DNA of 64,000 nt from Epiperipatus broadwayi (GCA_028023455.1 JAQFVV010000454.1:434001-498000), one strand, 5' to 3'. Counted from the first letter of the stretch, positions 1-13,634 are shown. Notes: generated by a model from the sequence alone, not told the origin. Numbers and translations: made by a program.

Positions 1-48
1 TGATTATGAGAGCTAAGTTCTCTTGAAAGCGCTCAGGCATTATTTATT
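1..48 (+). ncRNA. Hammerhead-like motif of Penelope-type repeat, cut by window edge
   Basis: The first bases read UGAUUAU, then a 5-bp stem (GAGAG/CUCUU, one G-U pair), GAAA, the self-complementary AGCGCU and C. The same arrangement ends the Penelope-like element at 26.1 kb and, more loosely, the one at 14.1 kb. The canonical CUGANGA block is not present, so activity is doubtful. The element's body lies outside the window. Confidence 0.5.
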
Positions 49-175
49 ATGTATTATAATTTATATTAAGTTTATAATAAATTGTGATTTAATTTGAAGA
101 AGCTCTGCTGTTATGCGCTGATTTGTGCATTAAAATTGTATATATATAGTAGGCAGCTGAGTGTGAAATAATTTC

Positions 176-2441
<2,266 letters not shown>

Positions 2442-2791
2442 CATAGTAAGATAAACCACTAAACATCACATGATCACCATATCATGCTAACACATAACTG
2501 TTAGTAAACAGGCAAAAACTCTCCATATAGTAGTGCCACCTTGTGCTAACCATAGTAATCAATGGATGCCAGAAGGCTTGTGCATAAAATCCCTATCTAG
2601 TGCATACTCATCCAATATCCCCAGACTCACTGACAAAGGCCACAAGCCAGAAACTAGTCTGGGGATATTGGATGAGTAGGCACTAGATAGGGATTTTATG
2701 CACAAGCCTTCTGGCATCCATTGATTAGTCTGGTTAGCACAAGGTGGCACTACTATATGAAGAGTTTTTACCTGTTTACATAGTAAGATAA
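2442..2791 (-). mobile_element. FB hairpin element with 13-bp target duplication
   Basis: The element occupies 2455-2778 between two copies of CATAGTAAGATAA (2442-2454 and 2779-2791). Its body is a near-perfect inverted repeat: arms of about 118 bp (roughly 2510-2628 and 2657-2775) around a loop of about 28 bp. Read on the minus strand it starts near ACAGGTAAAAACTC and ends near GTGATCATGTGATGTTTAG, the same ends as other FB copies at 8.7, 53.0, 55.7 and 59.4 kb. A long target duplication with fixed ends points to retroposition rather than a classic MITE. The superfamily is unknown to me. The open frame inside is only hairpin sequence. Confidence 0.85.
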
Positions 2792-3640
2792 GTTATAATT
2801 CTAGGATAGGATAAAATACCTTACTGAAGAAATGATTAAAATATGATAATGGGATTGATCTATATGACACCCATATATGTACTTTAGTATGAGGAGATGA
2901 GAGGAATTTCCACAAGAGATGGATGTTATTTTCCACAGGAGCTTAATAGGTAACCATGGATATTGGGTTAGAATCATTAATATGAAAATGACTACTTGCC
3001 AAATTATAGCATTTCATTAAGAAAGAAGATCTCCATTCTTATATTTAGAGATAATAATTCATTAAAAATCAGTTTCTTATCTATAGAGTTTTGGGTATGG
3101 TAAAGAAAGGTAAATAATGAGCATGTATGTAAACTAGTTATTCTTTAGAAATATTATTGTTTCCTTCCTAGGTAGTAGATTATTGGTTTTAACAGAACAT
3201 TAATACATGCAAAACAAATATTTTAGTAATTAAGTAAAATCTGACTGATTTAATGTTAATAGATCAAATATGAGATCAAAAATAAGAATAAAAAATAAAT
3301 GAAAAAAGTAAAGAGTGAATAGGATGAATGACCATTTATTGATGAGTGATATCAATTTAATTAATTATTTCAATATTTTATTGAAAGTTATATCAAGATA
3401 AACTAAAATTTTTATATATAAATTTTATGAAGAGAATTTATGTGGATCTATATTATGAAAGGTAATAAAGTATTGTATTTTTATGTGAATATTGCAAAAG
3501 GAAAAATGTATTATACCATTAGATGAAAGAAAATTAAAAGTTGAACCAATAAGAAAAACTCACGGATGGTAAAATAAATTATCAACATGAAAGAAAGCAT
3601 ACATGTTTATAATAATTAAAATTACCCCAAATCCAAAATT
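2792..3640. other. AT-rich sequence, no recognisable gene
   Basis: No long frames, no clear repeats and no RNA gene seen. Confidence 0.55.
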
Positions 3641-3739
3641 CAACCAGACCAGCAAAAAATAATATTAAAACACAAACAGAGGTTTTACTGCTACAAGTAG
3701 ACTTCTCAAGTGTAAAGAACTATAAAAACTACACAATAT

Positions 3740-4100
3740 ATATAATATTAAAGATTACCCACAAATCCATTCACTTCCCATCCATCCTTAATATTAAAAG
3801 AACTCTTAAATAAGTTAATTGCTTCAGAATAATAAATTTTCAATAATAAAGATTCTTTAATTCTTCTTTTGATTTCATTTCTCTCAAAAAAGACAACCTT
3901 AGCTCCATCAAAATTAATAATGTGGCCGGTATCTTTTTCATGGACATACAAAGCAGAACTAAGATATCTATTTTTAACTATTTTTATGAACCTTTAATCT
4001 TTCATTTAAACTTAAACTACTCTGACCTATGTAGACCTTCTTACAAAAAAAAAAAAGTGATAAAATATACTACACCAAGAATAATAGTGAATTTGATATT
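3740..4100 (-). pseudogene. Penelope-like element GIY-YIG endonuclease fragment
   Basis: Read on the minus strand, about 4100-4000 gives a GVVY…I…CKKVYIGQ block followed by NERLKVH. After a frame break, 3951-3748 gives HEKDTGHIINFDGAKV and KRRIKESLLLK. Together these match the order GIY, YIG, Arg/His helix, GHxIxF and the Glu-bearing helix of GIY-YIG nucleases fused to Penelope-like reverse transcriptases. Stops and the frame break make it dead. It is clearly different from the elements at 13.2-14.2 and 25.3-26.2 kb (YIGQ rather than YYGET), so a second lineage. A run of A at about 4041 lies inside the coding part. No reverse transcriptase part is visible upstream. The N-terminal Met at 3951 is fortuitous. 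Confidence 0.7.
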
Positions 4101-4655
4101 TGAGGAATAGAATAATTATATAATATAAATGTTGAATTGAAAAGAAGGATGTTTATTTAAATTATTTGTTTTTCAATGTAAGTAATTGTACATATATTTT
4201 AATTATTTTATATATATTTTAGAGTTTAACTATGATTATTTAATATTTGATAAGTTGTTATCTATTGTTACTATTGTTAAAATAAACAGTTTATTTTAAT
4301 ATAAATCTTAGACTGGTGGCTTTATTTCTACTCAGAAGTATTTTTATCACAAACTCATATGAAAACACACAAGTTATATAAAATGATTACAACCAAAAAT
4401 ATAATTATTGGATAATTTATGCATAAAATGTAAAAAAAAAAAATTTCATAAATTAAAAAACTATTGCTTAAAAATCTAATTATTTTAGAAGTGTTATTTA
4501 AGAATATTAACTAAATGGGGGCATTCATATATTAAAAAGTCACATTATTATTATTATCATCATCTTTCAAAGGATTTTATTTAATAATTTAAAAAAGCTT
4601 TTTTTTTACACATTCTTGATTATTATAAATTTATTTAACGCACATTGATTATGTA
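4101..4655. other. AT-rich sequence, no recognisable gene
   Basis: Low-complexity AT-rich sequence with short A and T runs. Nothing recognised. Confidence 0.55.
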
Positions 4656-4890
4656 AGTAATATTTACTGAGGCTGTAACCTCAAGAATGTGGGTGTGAAA
4701 ATGAGGTAGTATGGCTCTCTACAGGTCTTAACCACAAGCTTACACTTTGGAAGAAAAGAAGGTAACCCTTCTTTACTTCAACCTATTTTCTATATAAACA
4801 GGTGAAGCTGAAGCGGTTAGATCTGAGAGTGGGAAGCTATTCAATACTTCACTGATTAAGTCCACAATTCCTATTACACATTACAATGAG
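4655..4890 (+). repeat. Dispersed repeat R, copy 1
   Basis: Starts near GTAAGTAATATTTACTGAGG and runs to about the …CCACAATTCCTATTACACATTA segment. It is repeated at 59024-59210 with clear similarity, and a shorter form makes up the inverted repeat at 46.4-46.6 kb. No coding capacity. Class unknown. Confidence 0.7.
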
Positions 4891-4979
4891 GCATTGTTTA
4901 TAAAACTGGAAGAAGTTCAAAAGTTCACATAAATACAGTTAATTGTTTTAAAACCTGATAAAAGTTCAAAAGTTCATTA

Positions 4980-6530
4980 TCATATAATGTTTTTCCGATG
5001 GTGGCAAATGATATCTTTTTCATTTGACATTTCTTAAACTTTTGTGATTTTTTCTATTTTTTATAAGCTTGAAGGTAACTGCAATAGAGACCAGGTGTCA
5101 ATGAATGTTGCATGATTTGTTATTGTTATCTCTTTTGTGTATACTATCCAATTTATTTTTGAATATGTTAGAGTGCCTTCTTGGGTTATTACTGTACATG
5201 AATTTACACCTTGTACACCATAAGGCATAATGGATGAATACACTTATCCTTATTTCAGCAAAAACTCCTTTTTTGAATGAGTCAAATAGGCAATTCATAT
5301 TTTTTATTTTTTATTTTTGAATAGTGTGTTTATTAATGAACAGATGTTATGCAGTCCTTGTCATGAGAAAAATAGATGATCCTGTGTTTCTGAGTCTCTA
5401 TGGCAGAGGTTACATAAATTGTCTACATTTTGGCAGTTCCTTCTATATTTTAAAAAATATTATGTGGGTAGTGAGTCAAGGTTAATTTTTAATAGAAAAT
5501 CAAAATATTTTGCTTCAAGTGACCAGAATTTGAATTTACAGCATAGTTGTTTATTGGTGATATTAAGTACACTTTTAACTTCATTTTGTGAGGCATGTAA
5601 AAGTAAATGAATTTCCCAGTACTTAAATTTATTTTGAGATGGTTTACAATTCAAATTTTTTATAGATAGTAATGGTGCAAGTAGTGTCTTCAGGTATCCT
5701 TATATAAAAGGTTGTTTATCTGTGGGGGTGATTTTGCAGGCTATTTGTAGATAAGGGAATTTCTGTGCACATGCAGTGATTATGTTAAATGTTTTTTTGA
5801 ATTCTGAATGTATGAACTGAATGAAGTCCCAGACCATTTTGTGAGAGTGAATGTTTTAACCATCTTACAGATATTGATATTACTTTTCCTCCCACAAAAG
5901 TTTCCTGCAAAATGAATCTATTTGATTAGTGAAGGCTTTAGTATAAAGTATTGTTGGAGTGTGATATGTGATTTTTGTCATGATCAACACATTAAAAAGT
6001 GCTATCTTTGTGTACAATGGAAGGTAGGATTGTTTGTGAATTGATTATAATGTTGACTTTATTTCCAAGACTTTTTTGTATAAGTGATCTCATTGGTTGA
6101 ATGACGCAGGTAGAAATGGACTCCAAGAAATGGGTTAGATTTACCTTTAAGATTTTTTGTAACACTGCTGCCAGTGAAAATTTGCCAGGCACAAGATTTT
6201 TCCATGCTAAATGTTAACTTATATTCATTTGTATAATTGGAAAGTATCTTTAGGAGTTTGGGAATGTGTTTTTGAGCTATCAAAAAAATTGTGAGGTCAT
6301 CCATATAAGCTATACATGAGATGTTGGTAGTTAAACAAGGTACATACATTCCAGGTATTTCATTTGCTATGATTTTAATTAGGGCATTTATGTAGGTAGT
6401 AAATAACAAGGCATTAAGAGGGGATCCTTGTGGGATGGATTGATGAGGTATTATTGGTGGTGAAGTTTTTTCCATTTAGAGTAATGTATATTTCACAGTT
6501 TATTAGTAGGTTAGCAAAGTAATTTTAGAT
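4980..6530 (-). pseudogene. Non-LTR retrotransposon (LINE) remnant, reverse transcriptase and C-terminal region
   Basis: The minus-strand frame 6475-6059 (138 codons) contains reverse transcriptase blocks: IPQGSPLNALLFTTYINAL and then AYMDDLTIFL, the catalytic two-aspartate box. Further along the minus strand, frames broken by stops continue with KFKFWSLEAKYFDFLLKINL (about 5.5 kb) and a CNLCHRDSETQDHLFFSHDKDC-like C-x2-C…H…C segment near 5.4 kb, typical of the C-terminal region of many LINEs. The frame is interrupted repeatedly, so this is a dead 5'-truncated copy. It differs from LINE family L-A (FADD, different C-terminus). Clade not assigned. The 5' limit near 6530 and the 3' limit near 4980 are estimates. 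Confidence 0.8.
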
Positions 6531-7380
6531 TAAATTTTAAAACACTATATTATATCAAAAAGGGATGTTCTTGATAAAATATATTACAAGGCCCATATTG
6601 TTCAAGATGTAATTAAAAAAGAGTAAAATTGCTAATCAAATTAAAGTAATGAAGTGAGTGAAAGGTGAGGATATTATAGTTGTACTTTAAGGCTTTTAAT
6701 TGTAGTAAAATTATTATTCTGTTTTATAATTAACATTTGTATAATGAAAATATTAGATATCTAAATACAATTAATTTATTAATTGTAAGTAAAGTAGTAG
6801 ATAGTAAAGGTTAATTGTATGGTATTATTATTAGATTTATATTAATTTTTAGGAAGAAAATTTATGTTCATAATGTTAGATATTATTATTGAGATGATTG
6901 GACCTTAATAAAATCCCTTCTATTACCCAATTATCTTACTATTAGTAATTGTTATTATATTATAAGAGAATAATTATTATCCTTGAGATACCCAAAGGTA
7001 GCAGTAATTATTATAAAGTATTTTAGTATGCAATGGATTTCATTATTTTTTATGTAGTTTATTAAATAAATGAAGGGTAGAATAATCATTATTTTTAATG
7101 AAATATTATGTTAGTCATTGTCTGTTGTGTGGATTTTCCTAATGATTATACTAGGATAGTAGGTGGAAAATTTCTACAATAGCAATGACATCAGGAAGCA
7201 TATTCTATATACCTCTCAATGTTAAAACCACCATATTGTGATCATCTTTTAAGTCTATTTTATGTTTTATGTATTATACATTTCTATTTAATTATTGAAT
7301 TTCATAACTTAGCATTTCTATATGTTATACACTTTGATGTTTGAACTAAGCTAAGGATAAAATTGAAGTGGAGGAAAGAG
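6531..7380. other. AT-rich sequence, no recognisable gene
   Basis: Short frames only. No motif or repeat boundary recognised. Confidence 0.55.

Positions 7381-7382
<2 letters not shown>

Positions 7383-7451
<69 letters not shown>
7383..7451. repeat. Compound (TA)n(TG)n microsatellite
   Basis: About 17 TA units followed by about 16 TG units with one interruption. Confidence 0.95.
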
Positions 7452-7860
7452 TCACTAGATGAAGCTTACCATGAGCTCCAAACAAGCCTTAATTAGAAGT
7501 GCTGAAAGAGAAAAAATTTAAAATCTCTATCGAAAAATTTTCATCTCCAGATCAATTGGTTTCGAGCTTATGGCTCACCTCAGTGTGGAGCTAGGATTTC
7601 AGAGACTAGATCTAAAATTCCAACTAAAGCATCAGCACTTATTAAATACATTACTGTCAATTTGAAAATCTGAATTTTTCAGACACATAAATATCTTCAA
7701 ATCCAGCCTTACAAACCAGATAGCTATATGGGTCTGAACTCAGTTCAGTTTCACCATATATTAATAGCCAAAGCAATAGAACATCACAAAAGCCTTCAAT
7801 GGTACACTTATAATAATTAATAAAACAAGACACAAATCGTGTAACTTGCTTTTAAACTTG
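7452..7860. other. Moderately complex unclassified sequence
   Basis: Less AT-biased than the surroundings and bounded on both sides by TA microsatellites, which suggests an old repeat insertion. No frame or motif identifies it. Confidence 0.35.
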
Positions 7861-7862
7861 TA

Positions 7863-7865
<3 letters not shown>

Positions 7866-7926
<61 letters not shown>
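7866..7926. repeat. (AT)n microsatellite
   Basis: About 30 TA units. Confidence 0.95.
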
Positions 7927-7929
<3 letters not shown>

Positions 7930-8706
7930 TTACAGTTTTGTATTGATTTGATGTGAACTAATTGCATTTAAATATGTATTTTAATAATAGAAATATGAAA
8001 GCTAGATATCACATCATACTTATTTATTTTTGGAAAAGAGTTTCATTCATTGCATTCTTTTTTGGATTCATAACGTCATTTTAACTCAGAATCATATGAC
8101 GTTTTTTTTACAATTAAATTTTCATTTTGTTTCAGATGTAATATATTGATAGTTTCTTAAACACAGTTTAGTTTTATGTCTTTAGTTAAATAATTTTTTT
8201 TTATTACAATGTTTTTTTTATAAATGACTGCTGAGAACAGGTTACTCTTGCACCTGAAAATCCTTAACCACTCAATAGTAATGAATAAAGTGATATATAG
8301 CTATTTTTAGCTCGAGAATAGGTAGTGAGCCAAATTAATACGAATTGATCAGATAGGCATTGACATGCTGGTAGTTGAAAATAAAAAGTACAATTCTAAC
8401 TTGACATATCCTTCACTATTAGTAGGGAAGATATTATACTCCTATGAGCACTAAGCCAATAGCTGCTTTTACCTTTTAGAAAATTGTAGAGTAATTTCAC
8501 TAAGGGAAAATGGTTACCACATTCTTACTCATGAAGTGTTTTTAATTTTTATTCAAAGTACCATTTGTTAAGAGATTTTTTCATCTCTTAGCAAAAGATA
8601 TCTTGAACAAACAAATAAATTGCTTATCATTTTCCTTTAGTGGAAGTACTCTACCACTTATTAAAAGTTAAAAGCAACTATATAGACAGTATCCACAGGA
8701 ATTAAA
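7927..8706. other. AT-rich sequence, no recognisable gene
   Basis: No motif recognised. Confidence 0.5.
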
Positions 8707-9026
8707 ACAGATAAAACTCTACATACAGTAGTGCCACCCAGTGCAAGCCAGAGTGATCAATGGATGCCAGAAGGCTTGTGCATAAAATCCCTATCTAGTG
8801 CCTACTCATCCAATATCCCCAGACTAGTTTCTGGCTTGTGATTTTTGTCAGTGAGGATCCTTGGATCTGAGGCACTAGTTAGGAACTTTATGCACAAGCC
8901 TTCTGACATTCATTGATTATTCTGACTTGCCCTGGGCAGCACCACTGTATGGAGAGTTTTCCCTGTTTTAATAACAGTTATGAGCAAGCATAAGAAATGG
9001 TGATCATGTGATGTTTGGTGGTTTAA
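8707..9026 (+). mobile_element. FB hairpin element, near-complete copy
   Basis: Left arm reads ACAGATAAAACTCTACATAC then AGTGCCACCCAGTGCAAGCC. Right arm ends …GGAGAGTTTTCCCTGTTTTA followed by the tail that finishes GTGATCATGTGATGTTTGG and GTTTAA. Arms are less perfect than in the 2.4-kb copy, and the loop includes the segment TCAGTGAGGATCCTTGGATC. It is about 320 bp. I could not find a convincing target duplication. Confidence 0.8.
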
Positions 9027-9360
9027 TATCTATAGCAATATGACATCTTTTCCACCAGTAGTTAAAGTCATATCTTATTAAGAGTTATACTTTCTATTTT
9101 CACCTATGAGTATGTCAATGCTCATCTGATGAATTCATATTATCTTGTAATCACTACCTAAACTCTAGACAAAAACAGTAATATATCAGTTTACTAATAC
9201 CTGTGGATAATTAAGAATCTTCAAGTACAATAGTAACATTTTTTTCTGTTATTTTATATAGGATAATTTAATCCAGAATCAATCTAACTATATATATATA
9301 AAGTGAAAATTTAAATTTTCTTAAAAGTTAACATAAAAAGTACAAATTATTCAAACCTTC
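9027..9360. other. AT-rich spacer, nothing recognised
   Basis: No frame or repeat signal. Confidence 0.5.
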
Positions 9361-9624
9361 ACCACCTACAGGCCTGGATCCAATAAGTGTGGGGCCTGAT
9401 TGGATTTTTGTTTGTGGGGCCCTCTATATATTAAACTTAAAATAAATATATTTTTTAATTATTTGAATAATTTATAATTTATCCTTTATCGTCAAAATCA
9501 ATTTGCTTTAAATTTTGAAAAATAACTTTTTGTTAATTTTGATGGTGATGTGGGGCCCCTTCAAGTGCAGGGTCCGATTGAGCCCAATCGTTCCAATCAC
9601 CTTAAATCCGGGCCTGACCACCTA
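9361..9624 (+). mobile_element. Non-autonomous hAT-like miniature element with 8-bp target duplication
   Basis: The element is 9369-9616 (248 bp). It is flanked by perfect 8-bp direct repeats ACCACCTA (9361-9368 and 9617-9624). Termini are CAGGCCTGGAT and ATCCGGGCCTG, which are imperfect inverted repeats. The GC-rich subterminal GGGGCC blocks at both ends surround an AT-rich centre. Eight-base duplications and short CAG…CTG termini are hAT traits. No transposase is encoded, so it would have depended on another element. Confidence 0.85.
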
Positions 9625-9954
9625 TTAAATGTCAAGCATAGTAAATAATATTTTCACTGGTCCTCTGTGAGAATCATTGTAGAAGTTTTTGCCTTATAGT
9701 TTGATTATTTAAAGATGGTTTTACTAGCTCTTTTACCAAATGCCTCTCTGGGTTGGTGAAAGAAAAATCCTAAGTTTGTTTAGAACTGAACAACATTTTA
9801 AAATCCATCTGGTCTGGACTCAAATTCCAGGCCATGGACATGGCAGAATGTCTTTTATGTATGTAGTGTTTCAAGTTTATTAAACAGTGATCATACGCTC
9901 ATTATTTACATTTATAGAGATTTGTCTGAGTGAAAAGTAAGCTGTACACAGATG
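9625..9954. other. Unclassified spacer
   Basis: No frame or repeat signal recognised. Confidence 0.45.
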
Positions 9955-10012
9955 GAAACTTTGACCAACTAATGAGTGCAGATTTAGCATGCAATGCATC
10001 TTGGGGGTTATT
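9955..10012 (+). ncRNA. Hammerhead ribozyme motif, subfamily B, decayed
   Basis: Aligns base for base with the intact motif at 43182-43240, including ATGCATC and TTGGGGG. The core is damaged: CUAAUGAG replaces CUGAUGAG and GCAA replaces GAAA. It should be inactive. Confidence 0.75.
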
Positions 10013-11245
10013 TGTCTTTTATTATATCTTTACTTATATGACTTCAAAAGAAGGTGTTGTCATGTGGGGTTATTTAATACATTTATAATATGGAATATTT
10101 TAAGTGGATGTCACTACCGAAATAAATATATACCACAGCTTTTAAACTAAATATATTTAATCATTTTTTATATTAAAATAAATTTATTTTAACTTTGAAT
10201 AAAAATGAAGTTAAAAATTATATAACAAATGTATATTTTATAAAATAATTTTACTGAAAATGCAAACTTGATAAAAATGAAATATTTAATTAATGAACAA
10301 ATAAGCAATTCAATTTTAAATTAATATAAATTCGTCAGATATGTAAAAAAATATTAAAAACAAAAGAGATGCTGTGTTAAATAATAAATGTAAAATTCTC
10401 TCCATTTTGCGAACTGATTTTAAAGTTTGAAACACACATATCATGAAATGTTATATAGTTAGATTACTATTAATCCCAAATTTCTGTTTTCCGGGCTTTG
10501 TTCGGACTTGTGAATTTTTTGGATTTCTACAATATTCCTATACACCTCATTATAAATGCAAACCCCGATGAAAATTTAAATAAACACTTATTTAATTTTT
10601 TGTATATATGTAAATATCTTGTGTGCTGCATACATTTATTTTAATAATATAATGTTTTAAAATACAGAATATATTTATATCAGCACAAATTTTTTATTTT
10701 GCAGTAATAAAAATAATAAATCCAAACAATTCTTTGTACTTTTATTTAGATAATAGAAGTTTTTGAATCAAAGTTATTCAGAGTACTGGTTTTCTCCTCG
10801 TATTTAAAAAGAATTACAAAAATTCTCGACTCAAAAGAACTTAATCGGTAAATTTGATAATACAATTAAATAGCAAAAATATTAAATACAAACATGAGTT
10901 CAGTGTTTGCAAACCTATGACCTTTTTTCCTCGGTAGTGATGGCTATATCATAGTTTTCTTTGCACAATTCTCAAGTATTTTTAATGAACATACTAGAAT
11001 TTCATATAAACATATAAAAAATGGTAATTACAGGTCAAGATTAAAACATGTAAAGTAAATAAAAAGCAATCTACCCCCCCCCCCACTTACCACATATCAA
11101 CCTTCAAATATAAAAGCATAATTATTATTAAATAATTGTTCACCTTACTTAAGTAATCCAGCATTTATTATTAGACACAAGTTCTACTTATTTTAATTTT
11201 TGTTATATGCATTCCAAATTTTTATAGCATAGTTACAATTATTTA
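10013..11245. other. AT-rich sequence with one C homopolymer
   Basis: No gene recognised. A run of about 10 C occurs near 11083. Confidence 0.5.
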
Positions 11246-11384
11246 AATAAACATCATCAGATTTTTAATTGGATGGATGGTTGAAGAGTTGGAGGGTGGA
11301 ATGGATTGAAGCCTGTCCATTAAAGTATGGAGATTGGCTATCTTAATATATATCTGAGCACCTATAGCATATATGTGGAGAGAT

Positions 11385-11445
11385 GGCAATCTGGACCAAC
11401 TGACGATTGCTGGTTTAGCATGAAATACATATATTGGTGGTTATT
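11385..11445 (+). ncRNA. Hammerhead ribozyme motif, subfamily A
   Basis: GGACCAA then CUGACGA (N7 = C, allowed), stem II UGCU/AGCA, GAAA, AUACAUAU and A, then UUGGU. Stem I inner helix ACCAA/UUGGU is intact. The stem III palindrome has one mismatch, AUACAUAU for AUACGUAU. The first stem II pair is U/U. Confidence 0.8.
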
Positions 11446-11844
11446 TATCTTTTTAACATATATGTATTCAAGGGTATTAGTGATATGAGATAGAGTGGTG
11501 AGTGGTGGGTCATGTAAAAGTCTGTGCTCATATACCCTATATATTACACTGATACAAGTAAATAATAAGCCTGTATTTCAGTTATTATATAGTAGAGATG
11601 TCTGCCCATCCCTCATATATGTATTAAATGGATTATGACCTGTACATGAGGGGTCAGATTGACTTCAGGTCAACATGGGTGTGATGAGAATCTCTGGCTC
11701 AGAGTGGCCTTTGAGTGTTCCATCATCATTTTCAATTGGATGGACAGTTAAAGAGTTGGAGTGCATTGAAGCCTGTCCATTAAAGTATGAAGATTGGCTA
11801 TCTTAATATATATTTGAGCACTTATTGCATATATGTATGGAGAT

Positions 11845-11905
11845 GATCATCTAGACCAACTGATGATTGCTGGTTTAGCATGAAATACATATATTGATGA
11901 TTATT
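11845..11905 (+). ncRNA. Hammerhead ribozyme motif, subfamily A
   Basis: GACCAA, CUGAUGA, stem II UGCU/AGCA, GAAA. The stem I return strand reads UUGAU, breaking one pair. Second member of the tandem pair. Confidence 0.8.
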
Positions 11906-12002
11906 TATCTTTTCAACATATGTGTCCAAGTGTATTAGTGTTATTAGATGAAGTGGAGAGTGGTGGGTCATGAGAAAGTCTGTGCTCATATACCCTATAT
12001 AT

Positions 12003-13084
12003 TAAACTTCATTATGTAAATTCACTCTATATACTTTTAATAAGTTATTTTCACATTTTCCTTCATTGGTGCAAATTCATGTTTCCCATCGAGTTTTATT
12101 TTTCATAAATTATGACAAGTGCATATCAAATATATTTATTTTATCATTCTCAATACAATACTAAGAATGCCTTTAATCTCATATATTAATGAATAAATTT
12201 CATTTTTTATAATTATCTGACAAAATTATTTGAAGTTTCATCTATTCAGCCAAAAATTCTAAGCATGGTGATTTAATATTCAGTAGATTGCATTTATCAG
12301 GTTAAAACATAAATACATATGGACACTCAGTCAATGGCAAAAGCTATTTCAGTGTAAAATAAATATTATAACTCTCATAGCAAATATTTAGAATTAAACA
12401 TTATGTTATTATAATGTTTGAATACGAAAATATTATAAATGTAAGAAAAATGTCAGAACTTTTATAACAGAATTATTAATTTTATTTAGCACCAAATAGT
12501 ATAACAATGTCTTTTATTACAATGCTATGCTTATATGTTTGTTGTAATGTATATACTCATATCCTTTGTATTATAATCAGTGAAGATTTTTGTATACTGT
12601 ATATGTATTTTTCTAATAGGAGTGAAAAATTGTCTTAATATTCTATTCATTATTTTTATATATTAATACAACATTTAATAGTAAAATATTCAAGAAGGTA
12701 TGGTAGTGATAATTTACAAAAATGAGGATATAACAGCTTTGTGAAAGAGTTAGGAGAATCTATAAAAAGATAGTGAGAAAAAAGAGGAACTATTAAATTC
12801 GGATATTTTAAATATATAAGAAGATAAAAAAATAAAAGAAATAGTATGAATTAATGGAGATTGTTAATAATGAAGCCTTAAGATAATAATTGCAGTAATG
12901 GCAAAAGTAGAAGAAAGTATAGAAAGTAAAGTGATAATGTAAGATGCATATCAAAAAATTTGGGAGTGTTGAGTGTGAGGGTTGAATTAAAATTGGGAAG
13001 TTAAGAAAAGATGATTGACTATAATATATATGGTTACTGATGCTAATCAAATTATAATGGAATAAATTTGTAAAATTTCAAATT
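12003..13084. other. AT-rich sequence, no recognisable gene
   Basis: The minus-strand frame 12808-13050 is a Phe/Tyr/Ile-rich artefact of AT composition. Confidence 0.55.
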
Positions 13085-13154
13085 AATTCATATGTGCTCT
13101 GCGTGCAGATAATGAAGCTATTAATTGTCTGTGAAATTATTAAAATTTACCGCC

Positions 13155-13205
13155 AAGTGCTTTCGGGACAGTTTATAGTCCCATATTCATGTTGACTTGT
13201 ATTCA
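13155..13205 (-). ncRNA. Hammerhead-like motif, left Penelope-like arm
   Basis: The minus strand reads UGAAUAU, stem GGGAC/GUCCC, GAAA, AGCACU. It mirrors the motif at 14.1 kb with one change in the stem III palindrome (GCAC for GCGC). Confidence 0.5.
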
Positions 13206-13271
13206 ATTAATAACTATAATATTAATGCAAATTTTATGCAAATTTATATGCAGATGTTACGTGGACCATTT

Positions 13272-13634
13272 TCAAGATAGGAAAAAGCAGGCCTCTCTTC
13301 TGTTGATTGCTGATGGGTCACTTACGATGTAGTAAGCTTTCCTAACTTTATGTTTGGTGTCGTTTGTTTCAGAGCAAATGACACTGGCTGTGGTGGGTAG
13401 AAAAGCATGTCCAGTGGTTCTTTTGTGCTCAACAAAAACCAAATTACCTTCAAGCTTTGTTTTGGTTCTGTTATAAAGGTATCTGTGTTGAGCTACTCTG
13501 GTGGTAATGTTAGTTTTGGTCTCTCCATAGTATGTTGCCATACAATTTCTTTGGGGGCAGGTGATTTTGTACACAACTTGAGGGGTGATTTCAGGTTTGA
13601 TCCTGTCTTTGGTGACTTTGAAATCACTTTCCAT
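13272..13634 (-). pseudogene. Penelope-like element GIY-YIG domain, left arm
   Basis: A 120-codon minus-strand frame. From about residue 20 it reads VVYKITCPQRNC…TYYGET, followed by TRVAQHR, VEHKRTTGHAF, VICSETND and KAYYIV. This is the GIY-YIG layout of Penelope-like endonucleases: paired cysteines between the GIY and YYG blocks, the Arg/His helix and a Glu-type acidic helix position. In the right arm that last position reads EAYYIV, while here it reads KAYYIV, so the likely metal-binding Glu is replaced. Only the C-terminal domain is present and no reverse transcriptase precedes it. The Met start is simply the first available in the truncated copy. Confidence 0.85.

Larger units (their letters stand above)
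11246..12002 (+). mobile_element. HH ribozyme repeat, head-to-tail pair
   Basis: Two HH units in direct orientation. The first is 5'-truncated, starting at CATCATCAGATTTT. The second is complete, from about 11596 (CTGCCCATCCCTC). Equivalent core positions are 11400 and 11860, a period of 460 bp. Each unit has an upstream region (CCTGTCCATTAAAGTATG), the ribozyme, then a 3' domain ending GTGAAAGTCTGTGCTC and CCCTATATATTA. The tandem layout is what dimer-dependent hammerhead processing would need. Confidence 0.85.

Noticed and set aside
2559-2750. 63-codon minus-strand frame
   Set aside because: Lies within the FB hairpin and is mirrored in its arms. No coding evidence.
12808-13050. 80-codon hydrophobic minus-strand frame
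   Set aside because: Composition of AT-rich DNA read on the T-rich strand; no signal peptide or family pattern.
13407-13631. N-terminal part of the 205-codon plus-strand frame
   Set aside because: It reads the antisense strand of the left Penelope-like arm. The long frame exists only because of the palindrome.
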